Assembly: GCA_017615545.1 (NCBI GenBank)
Contig: JAFZZY010000020.1
Coordinates: 31,815-95,814, forward strand
Direction of reading: 5' to 3'
Origin: Lachnospiraceae bacterium
Lineage (GTDB): Bacteria; Bacillota; Clostridia; Lachnospirales; Lachnospiraceae
Length of the DNA: 64,000 bases
Below are positions 40,584 through 50,393 of the stretch, in pieces (within the stretch, counting starts at the first letter, position 1; each line of letters opens with the position of its first letter). The position numbers were made by a program, and so were the translations under genes. Under the pieces are notes generated by a model. That model was not told the origin of the DNA and searched no databases. It saw only the letters and a list, made by a program, of their open reading frames with translations.

Positions 40584-41957
40584 TTACAGTCCAAGATATT
40601 CTTTATGTTTCTTAAGTACTTCCTCCATCACTGCCGGGCCGGGCGCGCCGAGAGTGATACGTTTCTCAACACAGGTCGCGAGGCTGATGGCCTCGTAGAT
40701 GTCTTCCTTGAAGACAGGGCAGATGGCCTGATAGTCGGCGAGCGGAAGCTCGTCGAGGGAGATGCCGCGGTCCAGACAGAGCAGTACGAGCTGGCCGATG
40801 ATACCGTGCGCGTCGCGGAACGGAACGCCATTCTTAACGAGGTAGTCGGCTGCGTCAGTCGCGTTGGTGAAGCCTGCCATCGCGCTTTTCTCCATGACGT
40901 CTTTGCGGAACTTCATGGTGGCGATCATGCCGTTGAAGAGTTCGATACAGCCCTTCGTCGTATCAAGGGCGTCAAAGAACATTTCCTTGTCTTCCTGCAT
41001 GTCTTTGTTGTAGGCGAGCGGAATGCCCTTCATGGTGGTCAGAAAGCCCATCAACGCGCCATATACACGTCCGGTCTTACCGCGCACCAGCTCGGCGATG
41101 TCCGGATTTTTCTTTTGCGGCATGATGCTGCTTCCGGTGGAATATGCATCGTCCAATTCCACGAAACGGTATTCGTTCGAGTTCCAGATGATGATCTCTT
41201 CCGAGAAGCGGGAGAGGTGCATCATGATCGTGGACATGGCCGAAAGAAATTCGATGAGATAGTCACGGTCGGAGACCGAGTCCATGCTGTTTAAGGTCGC
41301 GCCGTCGAAATCCAGAAGCTTCGCGGTGTACTCGCGATCCAGCGGATAGGTGGTGCCTGCGAGGGCGCCGGCGCCTAAGGGGCAGTAGTTCATACGGGAA
41401 CGGATGTCCTTAAGGCGGCTGCGATCACGCTTAAACATCTCGAAATATGCTCCGAAATGGTGAGCGACCGTAACGGGCTGTGCCTTCTGCAGGTGTGTAA
41501 ATCCCGGCATATAGGTGTGGACATGGTCCGCCATGATCCGGTAGATCGTCTTCAGGAGCGAGAGCAGGAGAGCGTCGGTCTCGTCGATCTCATCGCGCGT
41601 ATACAGGCGCATATCGAGAGCGACCTGGTCGTTACGGCTGCGCCCGGTGTGCAGTTTCTTACCGGGATCGCCGATGCGCTCGATCAGATTTGCCTCAACA
41701 AAGCTGTGGATGTCCTCGCTGGTCTCGTCGAACGGCAGTGCGCCCGACTCGATATCCTTTAAGATGCTGTCCAGTCCCTCGATGATCACGTCGCGCTCGG
41801 CAACCGTCAGGATGCCCTGTTTCGCGAGCATGGTCACGTGGGCGATACTTCCCCGGATGTCCTGCTTATAAAATCTGCGGTCAAAAGGAAGGGATGCATT
41901 GAATGCATTGACCAGTTCGTTGGTTTCCTTTGTGAAGCGTCCGCCCCAAAGTTTCAT
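40584..41957 (-). CDS. argH: argininosuccinate lyase
   Basis: ArgH splits argininosuccinate into arginine and fumarate, the last step of arginine synthesis. At 457 residues it is full length. The fumarase-superfamily signature [12 protein letters not shown] is at residues 275-286; the N-terminal KLWGGRF and the [10 protein letters not shown] segments are typical. The start follows GGCGGAGG on the minus strand. No argG or other arginine gene is adjacent. It lies downstream of pilT across 173 bases that hold hairpins. Confidence 0.96.
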   Translation of the reverse strand: MKLWGGRFTKETNELVNAFNASLPFDRRFYKQDIRGSIAHVTMLAKQGILTVAERDVIIEGLDSILKDIESGALPFDETSEDIHSFVEANLIERIGDPGKKLHTGRSRNDQVALDMRLYTRDEIDETDALLLSLLKTIYRIMADHVHTYMPGFTHLQKAQPVTVAHHFGAYFEMFKRDRSRLKDIRSRMNYCPLGAGALAGTTYPLDREYTAKLLDFDGATLNSMDSVSDRDYLIEFLSAMSTIMMHLSRFSEEIIIWNSNEYRFVELDDAYSTGSSIMPQKKNPDIAELVRGKTGRVYGALMGFLTTMKGIPLAYNKDMQEDKEMFFDALDTTKGCIELFNGMIATMKFRKDVMEKSAMAGFTNATDAADYLVKNGVPFRDAHGIIGQLVLLCLDRGISLDELPLADYQAICPVFKEDIYEAISLATCVEKRITLGAPGPAVMEEVLKKHKEYLGL

Positions 41958-42130
41958 AATCTACCTCCGCCATACGCCGTCGGGTGTATGTTTTTAAAGA
42001 TTCGGCGCCATGCGCCGTATAGAAGAATCCTTCCTCGTTTACCGGTCTGCCGGGCAGACATGATAAGCGAGGAAGGCTCGTTTTGAATAATACTTGTATC
42101 TCGTTTCGTGTTCCGAAACATGGACCTGAC
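41958..42130 (-). promoter_or_regulatory. structured gap between pilT and argH
   Basis: Read on the minus strand, CCTTCCTCG (42076-42068) pairs with CGAGGAAGG (42037-42029) and encloses a second stem GTCTGCC/GGCAGAC, followed by ATTCTTCTATA, a possible terminator for pilT. A further weak hairpin (ATACACC/GGCGTAT, one mismatch) sits directly before the argH ribosome site. I found no convincing promoter and no reading frame here. Confidence 0.5.
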
Positions 42131-43174
42131 TTACATCATGAAATCCTTAGGATCGTTCGAGTATTTGATCGCCTGCTCACGGGTGATGACACCACGTGCA
42201 ACCAGCTGCTTCAGGTCGTAGTTCAGAGTGTGCATACCCTGTGACATACTGGTCTGCATGCTCGTCTCGATCTGGTAGACCTTATCGGTACGGATCAGGT
42301 TCGATACCGCATCGTTTACTACCAGGATCTCGGTCGCTGCGATACGGCCGTTACCGTTTGCAAGCGGGATGAGCTGCTGGGTGATAACACCGATCAAAAC
42401 GCTGGCCAGCTGGTTACGGATCTGGTTCTGAGCCTGTGCCGGGAATACGTCGATGATACGGTTGATGGTCTCGGCTGCGCCTGTGGTATGAAGTGTGGAC
42501 ATTACGAGGTGTCCGGTCTCGGCTGCAGTGATCGCAGCGGAGATGGTCTCGTAGTCACGCATCTCACCTACGAGGATAACGTCCGGGTCCTCACGGAGTG
42601 CGGAACGAAGCGCGTTGGAGAATGTATCGATATCCTGGCCAATCTCTCTCTGGTGGATCGTGGATTTACCTCTCTCGTATACGTACTCGATCGGGTCCTC
42701 GATCGTGATGATATGCTCGGCACGGCTACGGTTTACGTAGTCGACCATCGTAGCGAGGGTAGTAGACTTACCGCTACCTGTAGGTCCTGTCAAAAGAACG
42801 AGACCACGCGGCTTATCCGCGAGGGAGCGGAGAATGTTTGCAGGAAGCTTCAGGCTCTCCATGGTAGGAACACTGTCGCCCATGATACGAAGGCAGGCTG
42901 CCTTCTTTCCCTTCTGAGAATATACGTTAACACGGCAGCGGATCATGCTGGGTGTTTCGTAAGTAAAGTCGAGGTCGATACCGTCACGAACCTGCTTCGC
43001 TCTCTTTTCGTTGAGCATCTGGAAAATGAGACCCTCCATCTCATCTTCGGAGATAGGCTGGTCTACCTTACGCAGATCGCCATACCGGCGTAACGCCATC
43101 TCGCCGCCGACCGTCAGATGAATATCCGAGCAGTTATTCGACTTCGCATAGTCAATAAGTTCATCAATTGTCAT
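42131..43174 (-). CDS. pilT: PilT-type twitching ATPase
   Basis: A 347-residue hexameric secretion ATPase of the PilT class, which powers retraction of type IV pili. The N-terminal SDIHLTVGG segment, Walker A GPTGSGKST, the Asp box IITIEDPIEYV, Walker B VGEMRDYETI and the His box HLVMSTLHTTGA are intact; the typical AIRNLIRE motif appears as AVSNLIRTDK. No other pilus gene is visible, so it is an orphan here. The start at 43174 (MTIDELIDYAK) follows GGAGGAACATTT; the frame extends 14 codons upstream without a site. It is 125 bases downstream of the yfhO-like gene on the same strand. Confidence 0.92.
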   Translation of the reverse strand: MTIDELIDYAKSNNCSDIHLTVGGEMALRRYGDLRKVDQPISEDEMEGLIFQMLNEKRAKQVRDGIDLDFTYETPSMIRCRVNVYSQKGKKAACLRIMGDSVPTMESLKLPANILRSLADKPRGLVLLTGPTGSGKSTTLATMVDYVNRSRAEHIITIEDPIEYVYERGKSTIHQREIGQDIDTFSNALRSALREDPDVILVGEMRDYETISAAITAAETGHLVMSTLHTTGAAETINRIIDVFPAQAQNQIRNQLASVLIGVITQQLIPLANGNGRIAATEILVVNDAVSNLIRTDKVYQIETSMQTSMSQGMHTLNYDLKQLVARGVITREQAIKYSNDPKDFMM

Positions 43175-43299
43175 AAATGTTCCTCCATCCTGATCCTTTT
43201 TTCTATATCCGTTCATCCTCGTGATATTTACACTGAGGTGATGCGCCCGGTTTCGTTACTTCCGGACGATGAACCCTGAGACAACACCCTACGTTTCCG

Positions 43300-46200
43300 T
43301 TATCTCAGTTTGTTCCGTTTTTTCTTTCCGAAGTGCTTGCGGTTGCCGTTGTTGTTATTGTTGTTGTTGTTGTTCGGCTGTCCTTCGTTCTTCGGTTCGG
43401 TTTTGTCGGTTTCTTCCGACTCGGCCTTTTCTTCTTTCTCAGAAGCTTTTGCTTCGGCTTCCTTTTTCTCTGATGTGTCTGCTTCGTCGCCCTTCTCGGA
43501 AGTAGTCACATCATCGTCGTCTGTGATCGGTCCGCCACTCGGAAGAGGTTCTTCATCCTTCTCAGGTTCTTCCTCAGGCTTCTCTTCAGTTTTCTCTTCA
43601 GACGCTTCCTCGGATCTCTCCTCGGGCTTCTCCTCAGATTCCTTCTCCGGTTCCGGTTTCGCCTCCGCAGGAGTCTCGGCTTTCTCAACATCCTTCTCGG
43701 ATTCTTTCTCGGATTCTTTCTCGGAAGCCTCGACCTCTTTTTCGAGGTCGCGAAGATCGATCTCTTCCTCCTCAACGAATACGTTGAAACGATATCCGAA
43801 CTTCTGCTTGAAGATGCTGCGGAGCATCGTAATGCAGATCAGGAAGAGGATCGAACCCAGGGTGATCCACAGACCCGGCATAAGGCCATCCGGCGTGTAG
43901 GTAAGCTCGATCTTATGCGTTCCCTCGGTCAGAGGAATCGCAAGGAAAGTATCTACAGCCATCTCTGTATCTACTATAGCACCATCGACGCGTGCTGTCC
44001 ATCCTTTTTCATAAGGAATTGTAGTGAATAGTATTCCATTGCTTTTCGCTGTTACATAACCATTGACATGAGTTTCGTCAAAATCGGTCACGGCCAGACA
44101 TCCGGGTTTCAGGGCCTCGACTGCCTCAGCCAGAACGTCACCGTTGAAGTAGTAGAGGCTTCCGGAGATCTTAGCCTCATTTGGCGTAGTTACCGTAATG
44201 GTTTTACCGGCCTCGACGTATCCGACATTGACGATGTAGCGGCGCTTCAGCGAACTGGTCCGTTTGGAGGCTCCGCCTTCAATGCGGACATCGACATCGT
44301 CGATCGTACTATTGACTGTGTAAAAGTGATAATAACCGTCTTTTTGTGCGGTAAAGGTCATGGTTTTATCTTGGGTCGAATCCGCCGCGATGACCTCCAA
44401 AACGGCACGATCGATACCTGCGATGTTCCTTACGAAGTTATTCTGCGTTGTAATGGCGTTGGAATTGGTGTTCCAGCGTTCGGAGAATTCTTCCGCCGTT
44501 CCTTCCACGAAGAAACCGATGGAAAGCACGGAGTTGTTCTCGAGCAGGTAGAGTTTGTTCGAAGATGCAAAGTTTGTCGTTACCTTGTTGTTCGGGATCT
44601 CTGCGTCATTAAACTTATAGCGGATGTTGAAGATCGCGTCGACTAAAGCCGTGGCGCCGGTGCTGGAGTATGCATTCGTGTTGGACTCCATACCGAGCTT
44701 CTTATAGAAAGCGGTAAGGTTTGCATTGGCCACGGAAGAGAATACGGAGATCGAAGGATACTGGAACCAGGAACCGTCGTTCTTCGTACGCAGGTTGAAG
44801 CGCTCGAGACGGAAGAGGTTGGTAATAGTATCTACGTTGCCGAATTCCGGACGATAATACTCGTCGTATGCCAGTTCGTTCGCACGGGTCTTCGCTGCAT
44901 CGTAGAGGGCGGCGAAATCGCCGTTCTGCTCAACGTAGGAAGGACGATGGATCGTGGTAACGCTGGTAACGGTCGTGTTCAGGAAGCCCTCGATGAGGAC
45001 CAGAATGCCGGCGGCGATGGCCAGACCGCGCTTATATGCCTGCGAACTGAGCTTTTTGCGGTACAGGTAAGCGAACAGGCCGTAGAAGCCAACGAAGATC
45101 GCGCTGACATAGAATACGTGGAAGTGGAAGAGTGTGTTGCCCTTCGTAACCTGCTCGAACAGCAGGATGAGGCCGAGCGCGATCAGGATCGCGCGGGCGA
45201 TCTCTTTGAGAGAACGATCCTTCAGACCCATGTAGCCTTTGTAGCAGGCTACGAGGATGATGAAGTCATAGGCGAACGACTGCCGGCAGGGCAGAGAGTT
45301 CGGATAATGGAAACCATGCCAGATGAAGTTCAGGAAGTTCATGCTGAAGCTGGCCAGGAAGATCAGAACGAGGCCGGCATATGCGAACTTCTCGCGATAA
45401 TTCACCTTGCGGTTCATGATGTAGAGCGGGATGAAGATCAGGATACCGACACCGCAGTACAGGTTGGGCCAATGATCGAGACCGATGTGAACTTCAACAT
45501 CGACCAGGTGGCGGGCCAGCATTTCCAGCATGGTGAAATAGGACGAAAAAGTCTTCGGGAAGGTAGAGTCAGCGGAAGCGGACATCTGCAGGGCCTTCAT
45601 CTCCGGGAGCAGGACGATCATGGAGATGCCGGCGGCCAGGAAGGAATAGAAGGCGAACTCGAAGATCTTCTTCGGATAGTTCATAAAGATGGAGCGCTTG
45701 ATGAGGCGGTGGGAGTCCACACGCTCGATCTCTTCACGACGCATGGGAGCGATGAAGAGAAGCGCCAGGAAGTAGAGGATCAGGGTCAGGCAGACCATGA
45801 TCGAGATGTAGTAGTTGGAAAGTACGCAGAGGGCCAGACTGATGCAGTACATCAGGCATTTGTCCTCGTAGACCAGACGTTCCAGTCCCAGGATGATGAT
45901 CGGGAACAGGATCAGACAGTCGAGCCACATGATGTTCCAGCTGTAGGCTGCCATGTAACCGGAGAGTGCGTAGAAGGTCGCAAAGAATGCGATGCCCAGG
46001 TTGTTCGTGCGGGTGTGCTTACGCAGGTACCACGCGAAGGAGAGGCCGCAGAGCGCGATCTTCAGGACGATCATGTAGCTGATGAACTCGATGACGAATT
46101 CCACCGGACACAGGAACAAAAACCAGTTCAGCGGGCTGGCCAGATAGTAGGCCATCAGGGCTACGAAGTTTGTGCCGCCGCCGATGTCCCAGGAGTACAA

Positions 46201-46416
46201 AAGGCTCTCGCCGTTTAAGAATTTATCTTTGAGTTCACGGAAGAACGGCGCGTACTGATGGTAGAGGTCGGTGCGCAAAAAACTGCGTTCACCGAACGGG
46301 AAGATCCCACGCTGGATGAAGACGAGCAGCATCGCTACGAGCGGGATCACAAAGGCCAGTATCAGCGGGAGCTGACGCTTAAACCAGGATCTGAAGTTCT
46401 TTTCATTTGTTTCCAT
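43300..46416 (-). CDS. YfhO family polytopic membrane protein with low-complexity charged tail
   Basis: A 1,038-residue protein with about a dozen membrane segments, beginning with PLILAFVIPLVAMLLVF. The YfhO family fits: FLRTDLYHQYAPFFRELKDK, SWDIGGGTNFVAL and the late PYEKGWTARVDG segment. YfhO is the GT-C-like enzyme that moves sugars from a lipid carrier to lipoteichoic acid in Bacillus. The last 160 or so residues after the final membrane segment are a Glu/Lys/Ser/Pro tail with repeated EKESEKE-like units, nine Asn in a row and a basic end. It overlaps gtrA by 14 bases; ATG 46416 follows AAGGAG. The tail is probably cytoplasmic. Confidence 0.88.
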   Translation of the reverse strand: METNEKNFRSWFKRQLPLILAFVIPLVAMLLVFIQRGIFPFGERSFLRTDLYHQYAPFFRELKDKFLNGESLLYSWDIGGGTNFVALMAYYLASPLNWFLFLCPVEFVIEFISYMIVLKIALCGLSFAWYLRKHTRTNNLGIAFFATFYALSGYMAAYSWNIMWLDCLILFPIIILGLERLVYEDKCLMYCISLALCVLSNYYISIMVCLTLILYFLALLFIAPMRREEIERVDSHRLIKRSIFMNYPKKIFEFAFYSFLAAGISMIVLLPEMKALQMSASADSTFPKTFSSYFTMLEMLARHLVDVEVHIGLDHWPNLYCGVGILIFIPLYIMNRKVNYREKFAYAGLVLIFLASFSMNFLNFIWHGFHYPNSLPCRQSFAYDFIILVACYKGYMGLKDRSLKEIARAILIALGLILLFEQVTKGNTLFHFHVFYVSAIFVGFYGLFAYLYRKKLSSQAYKRGLAIAAGILVLIEGFLNTTVTSVTTIHRPSYVEQNGDFAALYDAAKTRANELAYDEYYRPEFGNVDTITNLFRLERFNLRTKNDGSWFQYPSISVFSSVANANLTAFYKKLGMESNTNAYSSTGATALVDAIFNIRYKFNDAEIPNNKVTTNFASSNKLYLLENNSVLSIGFFVEGTAEEFSERWNTNSNAITTQNNFVRNIAGIDRAVLEVIAADSTQDKTMTFTAQKDGYYHFYTVNSTIDDVDVRIEGGASKRTSSLKRRYIVNVGYVEAGKTITVTTPNEAKISGSLYYFNGDVLAEAVEALKPGCLAVTDFDETHVNGYVTAKSNGILFTTIPYEKGWTARVDGAIVDTEMAVDTFLAIPLTEGTHKIELTYTPDGLMPGLWITLGSILFLICITMLRSIFKQKFGYRFNVFVEEEEIDLRDLEKEVEASEKESEKESEKDVEKAETPAEAKPEPEKESEEKPEERSEEASEEKTEEKPEEEPEKDEEPLPSGGPITDDDDVTTSEKGDEADTSEKKEAEAKASEKEEKAESEETDKTEPKNEGQPNNNNNNNNNGNRKHFGKKKRNKLR

Positions 46417-46879
46417 TTGTATCTCCTTGGGTGCCAGCATCCGCGGTCTGCGGTTTTTTCTTCTTGAATGAGAAGAGTTTGCTGGTAATGTAGTTCATGA
46501 TCATGACAACGACGCTTGCGAACAGTTTCATGATGAAGGCCTCGAAGTGGAGCACGTCCACGGTGAGGTACATGAATGCGGTTTCGAAACCGAGGGACAG
46601 AAGACGGCCTGCGATAAACGTCCAGAATTCGTATGAAAGTTTTTTCAACCCCCATTCCTTGCTTCGGAAAACGAAGATCTTGTTTACGAAGAAAGCAAAG
46701 ATGACTGCGACGATCCAGGCGGTCACATTGGATACGGTCGTCGAAAGGTGGAGAGCATAGTAGCAGATGTTGAAGCACGCGATGTTGAGAATGGTCGTCA
46801 TCACGCCCCAGAACAGGTAGGATATGGTCTCCTCGTTGATATATTTTTGATATTTTTCCAGTGATTTCGGTAGTTTCAT
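46403..46879 (-). CDS. GtrA family membrane protein (lipid-linked sugar flippase)
   Basis: A 158-residue protein with four membrane segments and the GtrA-family pattern YLFWGVMTTILNIACFN, AFFVNKIFVFRSK and NYITSKLFSFKKKK. GtrA proteins are thought to move polyprenyl-phosphate sugars across the membrane. It lies between a GT2 and a YfhO gene and overlaps the latter, the same set as CsbB-GtcA-YfhO in Bacillus. The start is 4 bases after the GT2 stop, so the three genes are an operon. Confidence 0.92.
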   Translation of the reverse strand: MKLPKSLEKYQKYINEETISYLFWGVMTTILNIACFNICYYALHLSTTVSNVTAWIVAVIFAFFVNKIFVFRSKEWGLKKLSYEFWTFIAGRLLSLGFETAFMYLTVDVLHFEAFIMKLFASVVVMIMNYITSKLFSFKKKKPQTADAGTQGDTNGNK

Positions 46880-46883
46880 GATC

Positions 46884-47888
46884 TTATTCCGGCTGTTCCG
46901 GTTTCTCAGCCGGCTCCGTTTCCTTCGTGCTGTTTTTCGGCAGGCTCACGCCTTCCATGCCCGGGATGTTGGACTCACGGGCGATGTAAATGGGCCTGTG
47001 CTTCGACTCCATGTAGATGCGGGCAATGTATTCGCCGAGGATGCCGATGGAAAACTCGATGATGCCGCCCAAAAACAGGATCAGGCAAATGATGGTCGGG
47101 AAGCCCGCGACGTCGTTGTAGCCTAGAAGCGTCTTAATGACGATGAAGATCAGATAGACAAACGCCGCGAAGCAGATGAAGAAGCCCATGGCGCTGACGA
47201 AACGCAGCGGTGCGGTCGAGAACGACGTGATGCCGTCGATCGCGTAGCGAAGTAACGAACGAAGGTTCCATTTGGAAGTTCCCAGTTCGCGCTCGACATT
47301 TTCATAGGGGATCCATTTGGTGTCGTAGCCGACCCAGGCGAAGATGCCCTTCGAAAAACGCTGTACTTCCGAGAGACGCAGGATGGAGTCCACCATGCGG
47401 CGGGTCATGATGCGGTAGTCCACCGCGCCATACTCCAGCTTCACATCGCTCATGCGGTTGCTGACTTTATAAAACTGACGGGACAGGAAACTGCGGATCT
47501 TCGCCTCGCCTTTGCGGGAGGTTCGCCTTGCGGCAACGCAGTCGTGGCCTTCCTCGATGCCCGCGATGAAATCCGGGAACATGGAAGGCGGGTGTTGCAG
47601 ATCCGCGTCCATTACGATCACATAGTCGCCGGTCGAATTCGAAAGGCCGGCGTACATCGCTGCCTCCTTACCGAAGTTGCGCGAGAAACTGATGTAGCGT
47701 ACATCGGGGTGCGCCGCCGCCAGTTCACGCATGATGCAGACCGTCTTATCGCGGCTGCCGTCATCCACCAGGATGAAGCGGAAGTCGTAGCCTTCGATCT
47801 TATCGCACCAGGACTTTGTGACCTCGTAAAAGTTATTCAGTACCTCTTCTTCATTGTAGCAGGGTACTACGATATCGATAGTCTTCAT
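46884..47888 (-). CDS. GT2 polyprenyl-phosphate glycosyltransferase (GtrB/CsbB-like)
   Basis: A 334-residue glycosyltransferase with an N-terminal GT-A domain and two C-terminal membrane segments. IDIVVPCYNEEEVL, LVDDGSRDKT, VIMDADLQHPP (the DxD-like site) and the SKWN segment before the membrane pair are typical of the DPM/GtrB group. It should load a sugar from a nucleotide donor onto undecaprenyl phosphate on the inner face. It is first in the GT2-gtrA-yfhO operon; a 152-base palindromic element lies just upstream. Confidence 0.93.
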   Translation of the reverse strand: MKTIDIVVPCYNEEEVLNNFYEVTKSWCDKIEGYDFRFILVDDGSRDKTVCIMRELAAAHPDVRYISFSRNFGKEAAMYAGLSNSTGDYVIVMDADLQHPPSMFPDFIAGIEEGHDCVAARRTSRKGEAKIRSFLSRQFYKVSNRMSDVKLEYGAVDYRIMTRRMVDSILRLSEVQRFSKGIFAWVGYDTKWIPYENVERELGTSKWNLRSLLRYAIDGITSFSTAPLRFVSAMGFFICFAAFVYLIFIVIKTLLGYNDVAGFPTIICLILFLGGIIEFSIGILGEYIARIYMESKHRPIYIARESNIPGMEGVSLPKNSTKETEPAEKPEQPE

Positions 47889-47900
47889 AAGCTCTCCAAA

Positions 47901-48052
47901 TAGTGACTTTTACTCGCGGCGCTCATTCGCATTTCGCTACGCTACATGCTCATGCGCTTTGTCGCGCTATACCTCTTTCGCGGCCTGCAAACGTAAGCGA
48001 GCTTCCGTTGCAGGGGCCGAAAGAGGTGCGCCGCTCGTTATTACCGTCACTA
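47901..48052. repeat. 152-base palindromic element, MITE-like
   Basis: TAGTGAC (47901-47907) and GTCACTA (48046-48052) are perfect ends. Inside, GCGGCGC (47916-47922) pairs with GCGCCGC (48028-48034), CCTCTTTCG with its following GGCC (47972-47985) pairs with GGCCGAAAGAGG (48015-48026), and TGCAA (47986-47990) pairs with TTGCA (48008-48012). The terminal TA could be a target duplication around GTGAC/GTCAC ends, as with Tc1/mariner-type MITEs. No protein is encoded. It lies in the divergent gap between the GT2 gene and ftsH. Confidence 0.6.
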
Positions 48053-48233
48053 ATCTATTCTATAATAATACAAGGAAAAAGTAAACCCAAAACCGCACCT
48101 TTTCCGTGTAAAAATCGAAAAAACCGACCCGTTCTGCGGGTAATGAATCCGAAAAAGCGGGAAAATGAGGCATTTTCCGAGACAGGATTAAGAAAAACGT
48201 AAGGAAGTTCACAGGATTTTCACACAATAAACC
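48053..48233. other. remainder of the divergent gap
   Basis: AT-rich sequence with no supportable reading frame. A minus-strand TATTAT/TAGAAT region near 48055-48070 could be the -10 of the GT2 operon, but I found no good -35 partner. Confidence 0.35.
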
Positions 48234-48262
48234 TTGCTTTTTTGCGGTTTAAAGGGTAAAAT
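48234..48262 (+). promoter_or_regulatory. sigma-A-type promoter of ftsH
   Basis: TTGCTT (48234-48239), 17 bases, TAAAAT (48257-48262). The transcript would start near 48269, only about 7 bases before an in-frame ATG at 48276 but about 73 before the TTG at 48342, which favours the TTG as the real start. Confidence 0.65.
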
Positions 48263-48341
48263 CATTTCAGGAACGATGCGAAAGGGAAAAACCCTACCGA
48301 CGCATCGAAAATACCTTTTAAAGAAACGGAGAATTTCGCGC

Positions 48342-50327
48342 TTGGATAACTTTAACAATTCCGATAATAATCGTGATAACCGCAATAACAATAACAACAA
48401 CCGAGGTGGAGGCGGACAGGGGCCGAAGAATTCCCAGACATTGATCTGTTTCATCCTCGCGACCGTTGTTGTTATACTGATCGTCACGATGATGAATAAC
48501 TATATCGAGAACGCCCGGAACAAAAAGATCACGTACAACGAGTTCACGGAGATGGTCGCAAACGGGTATGTGGAGCGCGTCGATCTGAAGACGAATAAGA
48601 TCGTCATTTACCCGACGGAAAATGCGCCCCGTTCCAAGGAAGACGCGATGGTCCAGACTTATTTCACCGGCTATGTCGGCGATGATAACCTGGTCACCCG
48701 CCTGGAAAATGCGAACGTCGAGTTTGAGGGCGAGATCCCGAGTACCAGTTCGGGTATCATGGACTTCCTGTTGTTCGTCGTTCTGCCCATCGTTTTCGTA
48801 TGGATCTTCTTCATGTTCATGATGCGGAGGATCGGCAGCGGCGGCGCCGGCGGCGTCGGCAAGAGCACCGCGAAGGTCTACATCCAGAAGAAGACCGGCG
48901 TTACATTTAAGGATGTTGCAGGTCAGGACGAAGCGAAAGAGTCCCTGACCGAGATCGTAGATTTCTTACATCGGCCGCAGCGCTACCAGCGCATCGGCGC
49001 GAAGCTCCCGAAGGGCGCCATTCTGGTCGGCCCGCCCGGAACCGGTAAGACCCTCCTGGCGAAGGCCGTAGCCGGCGAAGCCCAGGTTCCGTTCTTCTCA
49101 TTGTCCGGATCCGATTTCGTCGAGCTGTACGTCGGTGTCGGTGCGTCCCGTGTGCGTGACCTCTTTAAGCAGGCACAGGCGAATGCGCCGTGTATCATCT
49201 TCATCGATGAGATCGATGCCATCGGTAAGAGCCGTGACAGCCGCTTCGGCGGGGGCAATGACGAGCGTGAGCAGACATTGAACCAGTTGCTGGCCGAGAT
49301 GGATGGTTTCGACAGTTCCAAAGGTGTATTTATCCTCGCGGCGACGAACCGCCCCGAGGTACTCGATAAGGCGCTGTTGCGTCCGGGCCGTCTGGACCGC
49401 CGCATCATCGTCGACAAGCCCGATCTGAAGGGTCGTATCGCTACCCTGAAGGTGCACGCGAAAGACGTGGCCATGGACGACACCGTTGATTTCGAGGCGA
49501 TCGCCCTCGCGACGAGCGGCGCCGCAGGTTCCGACCTCGCGAACATGATCAACGAGGCGGCGATCAACGCAGTCAAAAGCGGACGGAATGCCGTATCGCA
49601 GAAGGATCTGTTCGAAGCGGTGGAAGTAGTCCTGGTCGGTAAAGAGAAGAAAGACCGCGTGATGAATGCGGAAGAGCGGCGCATCGTTTCCTACCACGAG
49701 GTAGGTCACGCGCTGGTAAATGCCCTGCAGAAAGATGCGGAGCCCGTGCAGAAGATCACGATCGTGCCCCGTACCATGGGCGCCCTCGGTTACGTTATGC
49801 AGACGCCCGAGGAGGAGCATTACCTGAACACGAAGCCCGAGCTTTGGGCCATGTTGGTCGGCATGCTCGCAGGTCGCGCGGCCGAAGAGATCGTCTTTGG
49901 TAAGGTGACGACGGGCGCGGCCAATGATATCGAGAAGGCGACGAACCTGGCGCGCGCCATGGTCACCATGTACGGTATGAGCGAACGTTTCGGACTGATG
50001 GCGCTTGAGACCGTGGAGAGCCAGTATCTGACCGGAGCGACCCGCATGAACTGCTCGGATCAGACGGCGGCCCTGGTCGACGAAGAAGTGAAGGACATGC
50101 TGAAGAAGGCGTATGATGAGGCGAAAGCGCTGCTTTTGGCGAACCGCATTGCCCTGGATCGCATTGCCCACTTCCTAATCGAAAAGGAGACCATTACCGG
50201 TACGGAATTCATGGATATCCTGCGTCGCATCCAGCGCGGAGGCGAGGCGGAAGTTCCTTCCCTGTTTTCCGAAGAAGAGAAGAAAGAGATACTTAATAAG
50301 ACATCGGCGAAGTTCGATGTGGAATAA
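48342..50327 (+). CDS. ftsH: ATP-dependent membrane zinc protease FtsH
   Basis: FtsH degrades misfolded and regulatory membrane and cytoplasmic proteins. From TTG 48342 it is 661 residues. An Asn/Gly-rich cytoplasmic start ([12 protein letters not shown] ... GGGG) leads to two membrane segments (about 28-45 and 140-160) around a short external domain. Then follow the AAA domain with Walker A GPPGTGKT (residues 230-237), Walker [12 protein letters not shown], the SRH region, and the zinc motif HEVGH (452-456). TTG is preferred because ACGGAG lies 10 bases upstream and related clostridial FtsH proteins start with an Asn-rich stretch; ATG 48276 is the alternative, adding 22 residues. Confidence 0.93.
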   Translation: MDNFNNSDNNRDNRNNNNNNRGGGGQGPKNSQTLICFILATVVVILIVTMMNNYIENARNKKITYNEFTEMVANGYVERVDLKTNKIVIYPTENAPRSKEDAMVQTYFTGYVGDDNLVTRLENANVEFEGEIPSTSSGIMDFLLFVVLPIVFVWIFFMFMMRRIGSGGAGGVGKSTAKVYIQKKTGVTFKDVAGQDEAKESLTEIVDFLHRPQRYQRIGAKLPKGAILVGPPGTGKTLLAKAVAGEAQVPFFSLSGSDFVELYVGVGASRVRDLFKQAQANAPCIIFIDEIDAIGKSRDSRFGGGNDEREQTLNQLLAEMDGFDSSKGVFILAATNRPEVLDKALLRPGRLDRRIIVDKPDLKGRIATLKVHAKDVAMDDTVDFEAIALATSGAAGSDLANMINEAAINAVKSGRNAVSQKDLFEAVEVVLVGKEKKDRVMNAEERRIVSYHEVGHALVNALQKDAEPVQKITIVPRTMGALGYVMQTPEEEHYLNTKPELWAMLVGMLAGRAAEEIVFGKVTTGAANDIEKATNLARAMVTMYGMSERFGLMALETVESQYLTGATRMNCSDQTAALVDEEVKDMLKKAYDEAKALLLANRIALDRIAHFLIEKETITGTEFMDILRRIQRGGEAEVPSLFSEEEKKEILNKTSAKFDVE

Positions 50328-50393
50328 CAGCAGAAGCGGATGGTGCCGGGAGGTGTCGTCCGCTTTCGGCGAATTATTGACCGGAGTAGGCGT

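Noticed and set aside
44947..46218. Plus-strand frame of 423 codons opposite the yfhO-like gene
   Set aside because: The opposite strand encodes an obvious polytopic membrane protein; the plus-strand product is a Glu/Asp/Gln-rich mirror of membrane codons.
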